Assembly: GCF_000520995.1 (NCBI RefSeq)
Contig: NZ_JACA01000048.1
Location: 22,342-86,341, forward strand
Reading direction: 5' to 3'
DNA: 64,000 bases
DNA from: Aquimarina macrocephali JAMB N27
GTDB taxonomy: Bacteria > Bacteroidota > Bacteroidia > Flavobacteriales > Flavobacteriaceae
Shown piece by piece: positions 27,352-36,411 of the stretch. Position numbers and translations under genes: made by a program. Each line of letters opens with the position of its first letter. Position 1 is the stretch's first letter. The notes under the pieces were generated by a model. It made no database searches. It had not been told where the DNA came from and saw only the letters and a list, made by a program, of their open reading frames with translations.

Positions 27352-28059
27352 TTAAAGGTTTACTTGAGTACCTATGGATTCGCCAGAAACTACTCTTAGT
27401 AAATTTCCAGCTTTATTCATGTCAAAGACTATAATAGGTAATTCATTTTCCTGACTTAATGTAAATGCTGTTGTATCCATAACTTTCAGACCTTTACGTA
27501 AAACATCATCAAATGATATGAAATCAAATTTTGTTGCATCAGCATTTTTTTCTGGATCAGAGGTGTATATTCCATCTACTCTTGTGCCCTTTAGAATAAC
27601 ATCTGCATTAATTTCTATAGCTCTAAGTACTGCAGCAGAATCAGTAGTGAAATAAGGATTTCCTGTTCCTCCACCAAATATTACAACTCTTCCTTTTTCA
27701 AGATGACGCATTGCTCTTCGGCGTATAAACGGTTCTGCTACTTCATTAATCTTTACTGCAGACTGTAGTCGAGTAGGTATTTCGGCATCTTCAAGAGCAC
27801 TCTGCAGGGCTAATCCATTAATAACGGTTGCAAGCATACCCATGTGGTCCGCTTGAACCCTATCCATTCCTTTACTGGCACCTGCGACACCTCTAAAAAT
27901 ATTACCTCCTCCGATCACAATAGCAACTTGTACACCTTTTTCTGTGATTTGTTTGATTTCATAGGCATATTCTGCCAATCTTTTAGGATCAATTCCATAT
28001 TGACGATCACCCATTAAAGCTTCGCCAGATAATTTAAGTAATATTCTTTTATATTCCAT
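27352..28059 (-). CDS. pyrH: UMP kinase
   Basis: A 235-residue amino-acid-kinase-fold enzyme converting UMP to UDP with ATP in pyrimidine nucleotide synthesis. Signature blocks are RILLKLSGEALMG, VIGGGNIFRG, DHMGMLATVINGLAL, FGGGTGNPYFTTD and KGTRVDGIYTSDP. It is probably cotranscribed with frr. It is separated from tsf upstream by a terminator and a 384-base gap. Confidence 0.97.
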   Translation of the reverse strand: MEYKRILLKLSGEALMGDRQYGIDPKRLAEYAYEIKQITEKGVQVAIVIGGGNIFRGVAGASKGMDRVQADHMGMLATVINGLALQSALEDAEIPTRLQSAVKINEVAEPFIRRRAMRHLEKGRVVIFGGGTGNPYFTTDSAAVLRAIEINADVILKGTRVDGIYTSDPEKNADATKFDFISFDDVLRKGLKVMDTTAFTLSQENELPIIVFDMNKAGNLLRVVSGESIGTQVNL

Positions 28060-28443
28060 TATGAGATTTAACTGTGGTGCAAATATAGCGATATTCTTAA
28101 TTTAGAAAATAGTTTGGATTATAAAGGTGGATTTTTAAGTTAAATTGTTAAACATTAGAGTTTAAAAACTATTTAAAAAAGGGTGGTTTTCCCCTGTACA
28201 AGGTATTGATTGGTGTTGAATTATGTTATAGGTTTGCATCAAGGAAAACAAAAAAGGTGTTGGGGGATGATAAATATTTTTAGAAAGGAGATAAAACGTT
28301 TTTTAGTGTACTAATGCCATATAGGTATTAGTGTATTATAGGCTGATTGGGGAGTTAGTCTGTATTGGGGGTAAGTTTTTGAAGAAATTCAAAACTTATA
28401 AACGTTAAGAACCAGAAAGAAAATATTTTGAAAATGATGAATA
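28060..28443. other. Gene-free stretch between tsf and pyrH
   Basis: No gene recognised. It contains a weak G/C-tract hairpin (28175-28194) like those at 2451, 13559 and 21521, and the inverted repeat pair ACTAATGCCATA/TATAGGTATTAGT (about 28311-28336). A promoter for pyrH-frr should lie here, but I cannot point to a clear one. Confidence 0.35.
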
Positions 28444-28474
28444 AAAAACCGCTTCTGTAATAGAAGCGGTTTTT
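28444..28474. terminator. Terminator after tsf
   Basis: AAAAACCGCTTCT (28444-28456), loop GTAAT, and AGAAGCGGTTTTT (28462-28474). T-runs lie on both sides, and the hairpin is 40 bases beyond the tsf stop codon. Confidence 0.85.
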
Positions 28475-28513
28475 ATTTTTTCAGATAAGTCTGAATACTA
28501 TGTGATTTTTGGA

Positions 28514-29479
28514 TTAACCTAAAGCTACTCTTTCGAAAGCTACTACAGATACATCACCAAGTGTTTTTACATAATCAGCAACACTTTTCTTTTCATCTTT
28601 AATGAAATTTTGGTCAAGAAGACATTGTTCTTGATCTAGTGTAGTATTATCAGAAATAAATCTTTCTAATTTTCCAGGAAGAATTCTATCCCAGATTTGC
28701 TCAGGTTTACCTTCTGCTTTAAGTTCTTCTTTCAACTTTTCTTCTGCTTGTGCAATTACATCATCAGTCAATTGAGATCTTGAAATAAATTGAGGGATAT
28801 TTTTCAACGTTTTCCCTAATCGACCAAGTTCAATATTCTCTTTTTCGATTGCAGCAATTCTTGCTTGAGTTTCTGAAGCAACATATTCTGGATCAAAATC
28901 TTTGTAAGATAATGTAGTTGCTCCCATAGAAGCTACTTGCATAGAGATATCTTTTGCAAGTGTTTCTGCACTATCTATTTCGGTGGATAAACCGGTTAAA
29001 GCACCAATTTTATTACCGTGGATATAAGATCCTACAAAAGGAGCCTCTAATACTTTAAAATCTCCTATTTCGATTTTTTCTCCAATAACACCAGTTTGCT
29101 CAGTAAGTTTTTCCTGAACAGTCATACCATTAAAATTTGCAGCTAAAAATTCTTCTTTAGAAGAAGTGCTAAGTGCTAGTTCGGCTAATTCTCGTGCTAA
29201 AGAAACAAAAGAATCATTTTTTCCTACGAAATCAGTTTCGCAGTTAAGAGAAACGATTACTCCTTTGTTTTTTGCGTCATTAACTTTTGCAATAACGGCA
29301 CCTTCGGCAGATTCTCTATCTGCTCTTTTATCAGCAATTTTTTGTCCTTTTTCTCTAAGGACCTTGATAGCTTTGTCAAAATCTCCTTCGGCCTCAACAA
29401 GGGCTTTTTTGCAGTCCATCATTCCGGCACCTGTAGCTTTACGCAATTTACTTACTTCGGCTGCTGTAATATTTGCCAT
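28514..29479 (-). CDS. tsf: Elongation factor Ts
   Basis: A 321-residue guanine-nucleotide exchange factor for EF-Tu. The N-terminal UBA-like module (VSKLRKATGAGMMDCKKALVEAEGDFDKAI) and the core motif LNCETDFVGKND are intact. It follows rpsB as in most bacteria but has its own promoter (29546-29574) in a 171-base gap. The length is slightly above that of E. coli EF-Ts, as usual in Bacteroidetes. Confidence 0.97.
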   Translation of the reverse strand: MANITAAEVSKLRKATGAGMMDCKKALVEAEGDFDKAIKVLREKGQKIADKRADRESAEGAVIAKVNDAKNKGVIVSLNCETDFVGKNDSFVSLARELAELALSTSSKEEFLAANFNGMTVQEKLTEQTGVIGEKIEIGDFKVLEAPFVGSYIHGNKIGALTGLSTEIDSAETLAKDISMQVASMGATTLSYKDFDPEYVASETQARIAAIEKENIELGRLGKTLKNIPQFISRSQLTDDVIAQAEEKLKEELKAEGKPEQIWDRILPGKLERFISDNTTLDQEQCLLDQNFIKDEKKSVADYVKTLGDVSVVAFERVALG

Positions 29480-29545
29480 ATCTTTAAATATTTAATGTGT
29501 AAAATGTATTGTTTGTATAAAAAACAAGTCGTTTAGTTAGTACTG

Positions 29546-29574
29546 CAAAAGTAAAGAACCAAACGACTTATCAA
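29546..29574 (-). promoter_or_regulatory. tsf promoter (Bacteroidetes type)
   Basis: On the minus strand TTG (29574-29572), 18 bases, TACTTTTG (29553-29546) fits the TTG-N19-TAnnTTTG consensus with a one-base shorter spacer. Confidence 0.65.
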
Positions 29575-29650
29575 TTTTATATTAAAGTTAAGTTTTATCG
29601 TAGAGACAAAAGTTTAACTTCGAATTTTAATAGATTGTATATCTATTTGT

Positions 29651-30517
29651 TTATTCTTCTTCTTGCTTTGCAGCTTCAGTTGTTGGGGCTTCTACTGTAG
29701 CTTCAACCTTTGCAGGTGTTTCGACTTTTGCAGGAGCTTCAACCTTTGCGGTTGCTTCGGCTTTTGCCGGAGCTTCAGCTTTTGCATCTTTTTTAGGAGC
29801 ATCTTTTTTAGGTGCTTCTTTTGTTGCTTTTCTTTCGCTTAAGCCTTCTATAACAGCATCACTTACATAAGTCATAACTTTGTCTATAGATTTAGAAGCA
29901 TCATCATTTGCAGGGATTACATACTGTACCTGACGTGGATCAGAGTTGGTATCAACCATTGCGAAAATTGGAATGTTTAATTTCTGAGCTTCTTTTACTG
30001 CGATATGTTCGCGAGTAATATCTACAACAAATAATGCCCCAGGTAGACGAGTCATATCAGAAATAGAACCTAAGTTCTTTTCTAATTTTGCTCTTAAACG
30101 ATCTACTTGTAAACGTTCTTTTTTAGATAGTGTGTTAAAGGTACCGTCTTTCTTCATTCTATCGATAGAAGCCATTTTTTTGACTGCTTTACGAATAGTA
30201 ACGAAGTTAGTAAGCATACCACCAGGCCATCTTTCTGTAATATATGGCTGATTAGCTTTACTTGCTTTTTCGGCTACGATTTCTTTAGCTTGTTTTTTAG
30301 TCGCAACAAAAAGGATTTTTCTGCCGGACGCTGCTATCTTTTTTAAAGCCTCACCAGCTTCATCGATTTTTGCAGCAGTTTTATATAAGTTAATGATGTG
30401 AATACCATTACGCTCCATATAAATATATGGTGCCATATTTGGGTCCCATCTTCTTGTAAGGTGACCAAAGTGTACACCTGCATCAAGTAATTCTTTTACT
30501 TCGATATTGTTTGCCAT
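29651..30517 (-). CDS. rpsB: 30S ribosomal protein S2
   Basis: A 288-residue S2 protein. Residues 1-225 are the normal S2 fold (LLDAGVHFGHLTRRWDPNM, FVATKKQAKEIV, RWPGGMLTNF, IPANDDASKSI). The last 60 residues or so are a low-complexity tail of repeated Ala-Lys-Val-Glu-Pro units ending in acidic residues. It lies between rpsI and tsf. The 128-base gap before it contains a small hairpin (CCTCA/TGAGG near 30606-30620). Confidence 0.96.
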   Translation of the reverse strand: MANNIEVKELLDAGVHFGHLTRRWDPNMAPYIYMERNGIHIINLYKTAAKIDEAGEALKKIAASGRKILFVATKKQAKEIVAEKASKANQPYITERWPGGMLTNFVTIRKAVKKMASIDRMKKDGTFNTLSKKERLQVDRLRAKLEKNLGSISDMTRLPGALFVVDITREHIAVKEAQKLNIPIFAMVDTNSDPRQVQYVIPANDDASKSIDKVMTYVSDAVIEGLSERKATKEAPKKDAPKKDAKAEAPAKAEATAKVEAPAKVETPAKVEATVEAPTTEAAKQEEE

Positions 30518-30645
30518 TTTTGTAATAGTTTACGTTCTGTTGAATTAGCAATGCTCAAGTGACTACTTTTTGTACGACCTTGTGCATTTAGATGCTAAAC
30601 TAACCCCTCATGAATTGAGGTAACAACAAATACTGTTTTAATAAA

Positions 30646-31068
30646 TTAACGTTTAGAGAACTGGAATTTCTTACGAGCTTTCTTCTGACCGAATTTCTTA
30701 CGTTCTACCATTCTTGGATCTCTGGTCAATAAACCTTCTGGCTTAAGAATACCTCTGTTTCCTGTTGCTCTTCCGTCTTCTGTTTCTTCAGCTTCATCTG
30801 TATCAAAAGTACACATTGCTCTTGATATTGCTAAACGTATTGCTTCAGCTTGTCCTGTGATACCGCCACCGTAAACATTTACTAAGATGTCAAATTTTCC
30901 ATCATTTCCTGTTAAAACCAATGGTTGGTTTACTTTGTACTGCAATGTAGCAGTAGGGAAATAATCATTTAAATCTTTTTTGTTTACCACGATCTTTCCA
31001 GAACCTTCTTTAAGATATACTCTGGCTACAGCCGTTTTTCTACGACCAATTTTGTGAATAACTTCCAT
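30646..31068 (-). CDS. rpsI: 30S ribosomal protein S9
   Basis: A 140-residue S9 with the conserved start GRRKTAVARVYLKEGSG, the block VNVYGGGITGQAEAIRLAISRA, and the basic C-terminus MVERKKFGQKKARKKFQFSKR that reaches the ribosomal P site. Its ATG overlaps the rplM stop (TAATG), so L13 and S9 are translationally coupled as in many bacteria. Confidence 0.97.
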   Translation of the reverse strand: MEVIHKIGRRKTAVARVYLKEGSGKIVVNKKDLNDYFPTATLQYKVNQPLVLTGNDGKFDILVNVYGGGITGQAEAIRLAISRAMCTFDTDEAEETEDGRATGNRGILKPEGLLTRDPRMVERKKFGQKKARKKFQFSKR

Positions 31069-31523
31069 TACTTAAATTCGTTTAAGTTAACAGTTTTAGG
31101 TTGCTGAGCTTCCTGACTGTGGTCTGCTCCTGCATATACCTTTAAATTACGGAATAAAACTGCACCTAATTTGTTCTTAGGTAACATTCCTTTTACCGCT
31201 TTTTCAATTAAACGCTCTGGATTTTTGTCATACAATTCCTGAGCAGTAAGACTTCTTTGCCCTCCAGGGTATCCAGTGTGACGGATATACGATTTATCTG
31301 TCCACTTTTTTCCTGTTAAGTTGATTTTCTCGGCATTGGTAATGATAACATTATCACCGCAATCAACGTGTGGGGTAAAGTTAGGCTTGTGTTTTCCTCT
31401 TAGTAGTAATGCAACTACAGAAGAAAGACGCCCTAAAGTCTGTCCTTCAGCATCTACATGCAACCATTCTTTTGTAACGGTAGCTTTGTTGGCAGATACT
31501 GTTTTGTAACTTAATGTGTCCAC
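31068..31523 (-). CDS. rplM: 50S ribosomal protein L13
   Basis: A 151-residue L13 with the family blocks WLHVDAEGQTLGRLSSVVALLLRGKHKPNFTPHVDCGD, YIRHTGYPGG and VKGMLPKNKLG. It is the first gene of the rplM-rpsI unit, with a strong Bacteroidetes promoter 54 bases upstream of the ATG. Confidence 0.97.
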   Translation of the reverse strand: MDTLSYKTVSANKATVTKEWLHVDAEGQTLGRLSSVVALLLRGKHKPNFTPHVDCGDNVIITNAEKINLTGKKWTDKSYIRHTGYPGGQRSLTAQELYDKNPERLIEKAVKGMLPKNKLGAVLFRNLKVYAGADHSQEAQQPKTVNLNEFK

Positions 31524-31576
31524 ACTAATTATTTTTACTTAATTAAACATTCCTTTTCCTATATAAAATAGGGGTG

Positions 31577-31606
31577 CAAATGTACAATTATATATTTATA
31601 TAGCAA
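31577..31606 (-). promoter_or_regulatory. rplM-rpsI promoter (Bacteroidetes type)
   Basis: On the minus strand TTG (31606-31604), exactly 19 bases, TACATTTG (31584-31577): a full match to the TTG-N19-TAnnTTTG consensus. Confidence 0.8.
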
Positions 31607-31804
31607 ACAGGTAGTAGATATTATTTTTAAAGTATGATTCATTGGTTTTCAGCTATATTAATGTAATAAGGAGTTGTCTTGTTTGTTTTGTGCTCTGTAA
31701 TCACCTTCTCTTGTTAATTTTTTACTAAAAAACAGCATAAAGTGTGACAAACTAAAATAATTTCTGTCATCTTAGTTATATCAATCATCAAACTTCTAAT
31801 CATC

Positions 31805-34498
31805 ATGAAATGTTATGCCTATTTATTGGTACTCTTTTTGTTTCCTATTATTGCCATTGCGCAAGATTCTACTAGTACTGTTAAAAAACGAATTTATACT
31901 ACAAAACCACTTAATAATGGCGAAACACCAACAATTAATGGTCTGATTGATGAACCTGGTTGGGATGTAGTAGAATGGACTAGTGATTTTATTGAAAATC
32001 AACCTGATGAAAATACACCTCCAAGTCAAGAAACTAAATTCAAAATTGTATATGATCAGAAATATCTATACGTAGCATATCGATGTTATGATACCGAACC
32101 AGATAAAATAGAAAAACGACTATCAAGAAGAGATGGTTTTGCAGGAGATCGTATTACACTTATCCTGGATACGTATCACGATAAAAGAACTGCTTTTTCT
32201 TTTACTATAACTGCTGCTGGAGTGAAAGGGGATGAGTTTGTTTCGCGAAATGGTGATAACTGGGATAGTAGCTGGAATCCAATATGGTATGCTGCAAGTA
32301 ATATAGATGATGAAGGGTGGACAGCAGAAATAAAAATTCCTTTAAGCCAGGTGAAATTTGGTAAAAGCAAAGAACAGGTATGGGGATTGCAAGTAAACAG
32401 ACTACTTTTTCGAAAAGATGAACGATCTGTATGGCAACGTATCCCTAGAGATGCCTCTGGATTTGTAAGTGAATTTGGAGAATTACATGGTTTGATTAAT
32501 ATCGAAGCACAAAAACAATTAGAAATCCAGCCATTTGCAGTAACACAATTTGATACGTATCCCGAGGAAAAAGGAAACCCGTTTAGAGATGGTGAAGATT
32601 TTAAATTGAATGGAGGGTTAGATGCAAAAATCGGAATCACAAATGATCTAACTTTGGATCTAACTGTAAATCCTGATTTTGGCCAGGTCGAAGCTGATCC
32701 TGCAGCTATAGCATTAGATGGATTTCAGATTTTCTTTAGAGAACAACGACCTTTTTTTGTAGAAAATAAAAATATTTTTGATTACCGTTTTGCCAATAAC
32801 CAGGATAATTTATTTTATTCTCGTAGAATTGGAAGAAGCCCGCAAGGGTCAATTTCAGGAATTGATAATGAGTTTATAGATAAGCCCACTAATACTACAA
32901 TTCTTGGAGCTGCAAAGTTTAGCGGAAAAACCAAAGATGGATGGTCTATCGGTATTTTGGAGAGTGTAACTTCTAGAGAAATTGCCAAAATTGAAGATGA
33001 GAATGGAAATAAAAGAGAAGCTATTGTAGAGCCATTAACTAATTATATGGTAGGTAGGGTACAAAAGGACTTTAATCAGCGTAACTCATTTATTGGCGGA
33101 ATTATAACAGCTACGAATCGAAATCTTGGAGACACTTTTGATATAGATGAGGATGATCCAAATACAGATGAAACATCAGAAGTAGCAGGAACAAGAGAAA
33201 ATAATCTTAATCTTCTTCGGAAATCTGCATACACAGCAGGATTAGATTTTAGACATAACTGGAAAGATAGAAAGTATTTTGTAGAAGGTAATATCGTAGC
33301 TAGTCATGTAGAAGGTTCTGAAGAAGCTATCGAAAATACTCAGAATTCACTCACACATCTTTTTCAACGTATTGATGCAGATCATGTAAACTTAGACCCT
33401 AATCGTACTTCACTTACCGGAACTGGTGGTAAACTTAGAGGAGGGAAATCCGGAGGCGGAAATTGGAGATATGGGGGAGGAATTTATTGGCGTTCTCCAG
33501 AATTAGAATTAAATGATATCGGTTTTTTACGACAAGCAGATGATATTAGACAATTTGCAAACCTTCGTTATCTCTTTTTGAAACCTACCAAATTTTATAG
33601 AAGAGCTAATCTTAGATTTAACCAATCATCAGCATTTGATTTCGAAGGTAACTATAATCGTATTGAATACGTTTTAGGAGGAAATATTGATTATAAGAAT
33701 AATTGGTGGACCGAGGTAGAAATGATTCATAAACCTCGAATTTTTACCAATACAGTTCTGCGTGGTGGTCCTCGTTGGAGATTCTCTGAAGAAAATATAG
33801 GAGTGTTGTTTTTTGGGTCAGATCAAAGAAAGAAATTTAATTTTACCGTCGGTCATGTAAATTCATGGACGAAGCAGAATAATTTTTCTTTCAAAAGATA
33901 CGTGTTAAGACTTAGGTATCAGCCATTTAATTCGTTTAGTATGTCTATAAATCCAGAATTTGTACGACGCCGTAGTAAAACACAATATGTTACCGATGTC
34001 GATTTTAATGATACGCCGAGATATATAACCGCTAACATTGATCAACAAACTCTAAGTGCGAGTATACGATTAAATTATAGTATTAATCCGAACCTTACGA
34101 TTCAATATTATGGGCAACCGTTTATATCTCGAGGAAGGTATACAGATTTCAATAGTGTTAATAATCCAATTGCAAAAGATCTTAACCAACGTGTAACATG
34201 GTATGATCAGGATCAGATTTCGTTTGCAGATGATGAGTATTCTGTAGATGAAGATAGAGATGGTAATGTAGATTATACTATTGATAATCCTGATTTTGCA
34301 TTTGTTCAGTTTCGTTCTAATCTAGTGTTGCGTTGGGAATATATTCCTGGTTCTGAAATATTTTTAGTTTGGTCACAAGGTGTTACCGGAGATGGAAATG
34401 CTTCTGATGACCTATTTAAAAGTTTAGATAATCAGATTCTGAATCAGCAGCCAGAGAACACATTTTTAATCAAAGCAACATATCGCTTTGTATTGTAA
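31805..34498 (+). CDS. DUF5916 outer-membrane protein with CBM9-like domain
   Basis: An 897-residue protein with a signal peptide (to IIAIAQ, about 19). An N-terminal family-9 carbohydrate-binding-like domain follows (about 40-215: NGLIDEPGWDVVEW, KIVYDQKYLYVAYRCYD), then the DUF5916 region (about 230-897), strand-rich with an aromatic C-terminus (IKATYRFVL), as in an outer-membrane barrel. The family is common and uncharacterised in Bacteroidetes. It is a single gene facing a serine hydrolase gene 70 bases downstream on the same strand. Ligand unknown. Confidence 0.85.
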   Translation: MKCYAYLLVLFLFPIIAIAQDSTSTVKKRIYTTKPLNNGETPTINGLIDEPGWDVVEWTSDFIENQPDENTPPSQETKFKIVYDQKYLYVAYRCYDTEPDKIEKRLSRRDGFAGDRITLILDTYHDKRTAFSFTITAAGVKGDEFVSRNGDNWDSSWNPIWYAASNIDDEGWTAEIKIPLSQVKFGKSKEQVWGLQVNRLLFRKDERSVWQRIPRDASGFVSEFGELHGLINIEAQKQLEIQPFAVTQFDTYPEEKGNPFRDGEDFKLNGGLDAKIGITNDLTLDLTVNPDFGQVEADPAAIALDGFQIFFREQRPFFVENKNIFDYRFANNQDNLFYSRRIGRSPQGSISGIDNEFIDKPTNTTILGAAKFSGKTKDGWSIGILESVTSREIAKIEDENGNKREAIVEPLTNYMVGRVQKDFNQRNSFIGGIITATNRNLGDTFDIDEDDPNTDETSEVAGTRENNLNLLRKSAYTAGLDFRHNWKDRKYFVEGNIVASHVEGSEEAIENTQNSLTHLFQRIDADHVNLDPNRTSLTGTGGKLRGGKSGGGNWRYGGGIYWRSPELELNDIGFLRQADDIRQFANLRYLFLKPTKFYRRANLRFNQSSAFDFEGNYNRIEYVLGGNIDYKNNWWTEVEMIHKPRIFTNTVLRGGPRWRFSEENIGVLFFGSDQRKKFNFTVGHVNSWTKQNNFSFKRYVLRLRYQPFNSFSMSINPEFVRRRSKTQYVTDVDFNDTPRYITANIDQQTLSASIRLNYSINPNLTIQYYGQPFISRGRYTDFNSVNNPIAKDLNQRVTWYDQDQISFADDEYSVDEDRDGNVDYTIDNPDFAFVQFRSNLVLRWEYIPGSEIFLVWSQGVTGDGNASDDLFKSLDNQILNQQPENTFLIKATYRFVL

Positions 34499-34568
34499 AG
34501 TTTCTGAAAAAGTTTTTATACAATAAATAATATTAAACGTATTTTGCGACAATATAGAATGTCGTAAT

Positions 34569-35765
34569 ATGAAGTATTTTTATGTTGTATTAACTCTGGT
34601 TTTTTTAGTGGCTTGTACTACCTCAAAACCTAAAGAAAGAGTTGTTGTATTTGATGAGAAACCAGAAGTGTCAAAAAAGGACTCTATATCTTTCTTTTTA
34701 GAGCACTATGAAAAGTTTTTTGCTACTAATTTTAATGTTTCAGAATGTCCTGGAGCAGCAGTTGTGGTGGTTAAAGGTGATGCTGTTATTTATAAAAAGG
34801 GCTTTGGGGTAAAAGAAATTCATACACAAGATTCTGTAGATGTAAATACAGTCTTTAGAATCGCAAGCTTATCCAAGGGCGTGACAGCTGTTTTGGCAGG
34901 AAATTTAGTAGATCGTGATGAATTACAATGGGATCAAAAAGTTAGAGAATCAGTAAAAACATTTAGTTTAAGAAATAGTGAACAGGCAGATCGACTTAAA
35001 GTAAATCATTTATTATCACATACAACAGGACTTTACCCTTATACATATACCAAGCTTATACAAAAAGGATGGTCTTTAGAACAAATTATCAAAAATTTTA
35101 AAAGAAAAGGAGTTGTATCTAAAGAAGGCGTTGATTATGAATATCAAAATGCAATATTTTCGGTTATTGAAAAAATAATGGAAAACCAAACCGAAAAATC
35201 GTTTGAAACTCTTCTTAAGGAGAGAATATTTGACCCGGCAGGGATGCGTACTGCATCAAGTACATATTCGGCAATAAAAAAGAATGATAATGTAGCTTTA
35301 CCACATAAATATAATCATTATTCAAACAAATACAGGGTTACAGAGATTCATAAAAATTATTATAATGTAGCTGCTGCAGGAGGGATTAATGCGTCAATCT
35401 CTGATATGGGAGAGTATTTAAAGGTATTGTTGGGATATCGTCCAGATGTTATATCAAAAGAAAGTTTGAGTGATATTTTTAATCCTATTATTTGTACTAG
35501 TGATGAAGATACCTATGTTAATCTGTGGGATGGAGTAACAGATTCATACTATGCAAAAGGTTGGCGAGTTTTGGATTATAGAGGCAGAAGAATAATGTAT
35601 CATGGTGGCAATGTAAATCAATATAAAACACAATTGTTAATTGATCCAGATAATAACATTGGTGTTTGTGTGTTATTTAATGGTCCCAATCCATTTAATG
35701 GACCGGTGATCCCTACTTTTTTAAATTATTATGATTTTTATAAAGAAATAGGTCAAAATCAATAG
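34569..35765 (+). CDS. Lipoprotein serine hydrolase, class C beta-lactamase fold
   Basis: A 398-residue protein with a lipoprotein signal (VFLVAC, Cys about 16) and a beta-lactamase/penicillin-binding-protein-like domain. The catalytic motif SxxK is SLSK (about 98-101, in RIASLSKG), Tyr is in YEYQNAIFS and the third motif is HGG (MYHGGN). Such enzymes act on peptidoglycan peptides, esters or D-peptides; the substrate is unknown. It precedes a small lipoprotein gene by 49 bases in the same direction, a likely operon ending at the terminator at 36337. Confidence 0.88.
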   Translation: MKYFYVVLTLVFLVACTTSKPKERVVVFDEKPEVSKKDSISFFLEHYEKFFATNFNVSECPGAAVVVVKGDAVIYKKGFGVKEIHTQDSVDVNTVFRIASLSKGVTAVLAGNLVDRDELQWDQKVRESVKTFSLRNSEQADRLKVNHLLSHTTGLYPYTYTKLIQKGWSLEQIIKNFKRKGVVSKEGVDYEYQNAIFSVIEKIMENQTEKSFETLLKERIFDPAGMRTASSTYSAIKKNDNVALPHKYNHYSNKYRVTEIHKNYYNVAAAGGINASISDMGEYLKVLLGYRPDVISKESLSDIFNPIICTSDEDTYVNLWDGVTDSYYAKGWRVLDYRGRRIMYHGGNVNQYKTQLLIDPDNNIGVCVLFNGPNPFNGPVIPTFLNYYDFYKEIGQNQ

Positions 35766-35814
35766 GTGAAATGATCTTTAGTTTTGACCGGCTTAACTTT
35801 TAATATTTGCTGAA

Positions 35815-36330
35815 ATGAACTTAAAAATTTTATTTTTTTTAGCTGTATTTGGACTTTTATTCGCATCCTGCTCTTCTAATGATGATTCTGGGGATGTAAA
35901 GCTTCCGATATTTGGCACTTACAAATTAGTTACATATACTACTAATCCCGCTTCGGATATCAATAATGACGGAACAGCATCAGAGAATCAAACATCAGAG
36001 ACCGATTGCCATGATAGCTCTTTTCTTACTTTAAATGATGATAATACATTTAAAGGAAAGCTTACTTTTCTTGAGTTGAAATCAGATACCAATGGGATGG
36101 AAACACAAAATATAGAATGCTTTTCAGAAGGTATAACCGGAACTTTTGTGCTTGAAAATGAAACTGTAACATTATCATATACATTTGACGAAGTAGATAA
36201 AACCTTAGTGCTAACATTGGTAAATAATCAAATGACTTCTAAAACGATGGATATTGATTTATTGACTAGAGATGATAGTAATACTTTGGTTTTTGTTGAT
36301 GCTACTCTAATATTGATTTTTGAAAAATAA
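35815..36330 (+). CDS. Small lipocalin-like lipoprotein
   Basis: A 171-residue lipoprotein (FASCSSNDD, Cys about 19) followed by an all-beta domain (IFGTYKLV, FLTLNDDNTFKGKL, GTFVLENETVTLSY) resembling the lipocalin-like domains frequent in Bacteroidetes lipoproteins. Function unknown. It shares a terminator with the serine hydrolase gene. Confidence 0.75.
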   Translation: MNLKILFFLAVFGLLFASCSSNDDSGDVKLPIFGTYKLVTYTTNPASDINNDGTASENQTSETDCHDSSFLTLNDDNTFKGKLTFLELKSDTNGMETQNIECFSEGITGTFVLENETVTLSYTFDEVDKTLVLTLVNNQMTSKTMDIDLLTRDDSNTLVFVDATLILIFEK

Positions 36331-36336
36331 AATAAG

Positions 36337-36389
36337 TAAAACAAAGAATCCCTACAGGTTGCCAATACCTGTAGGGATTCTTTGTTTTA
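36337..36389. terminator. Long bidirectional terminator
   Basis: A perfect 23-base inverted repeat (36337-36359 with 36367-36389, core CCCTACAGGT) around a 7-base loop, between the convergent lipoprotein gene and polA. Confidence 0.88.
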
Positions 36390-36411
36390 TTTTGAATTTT
36401 CTACACTGTTT

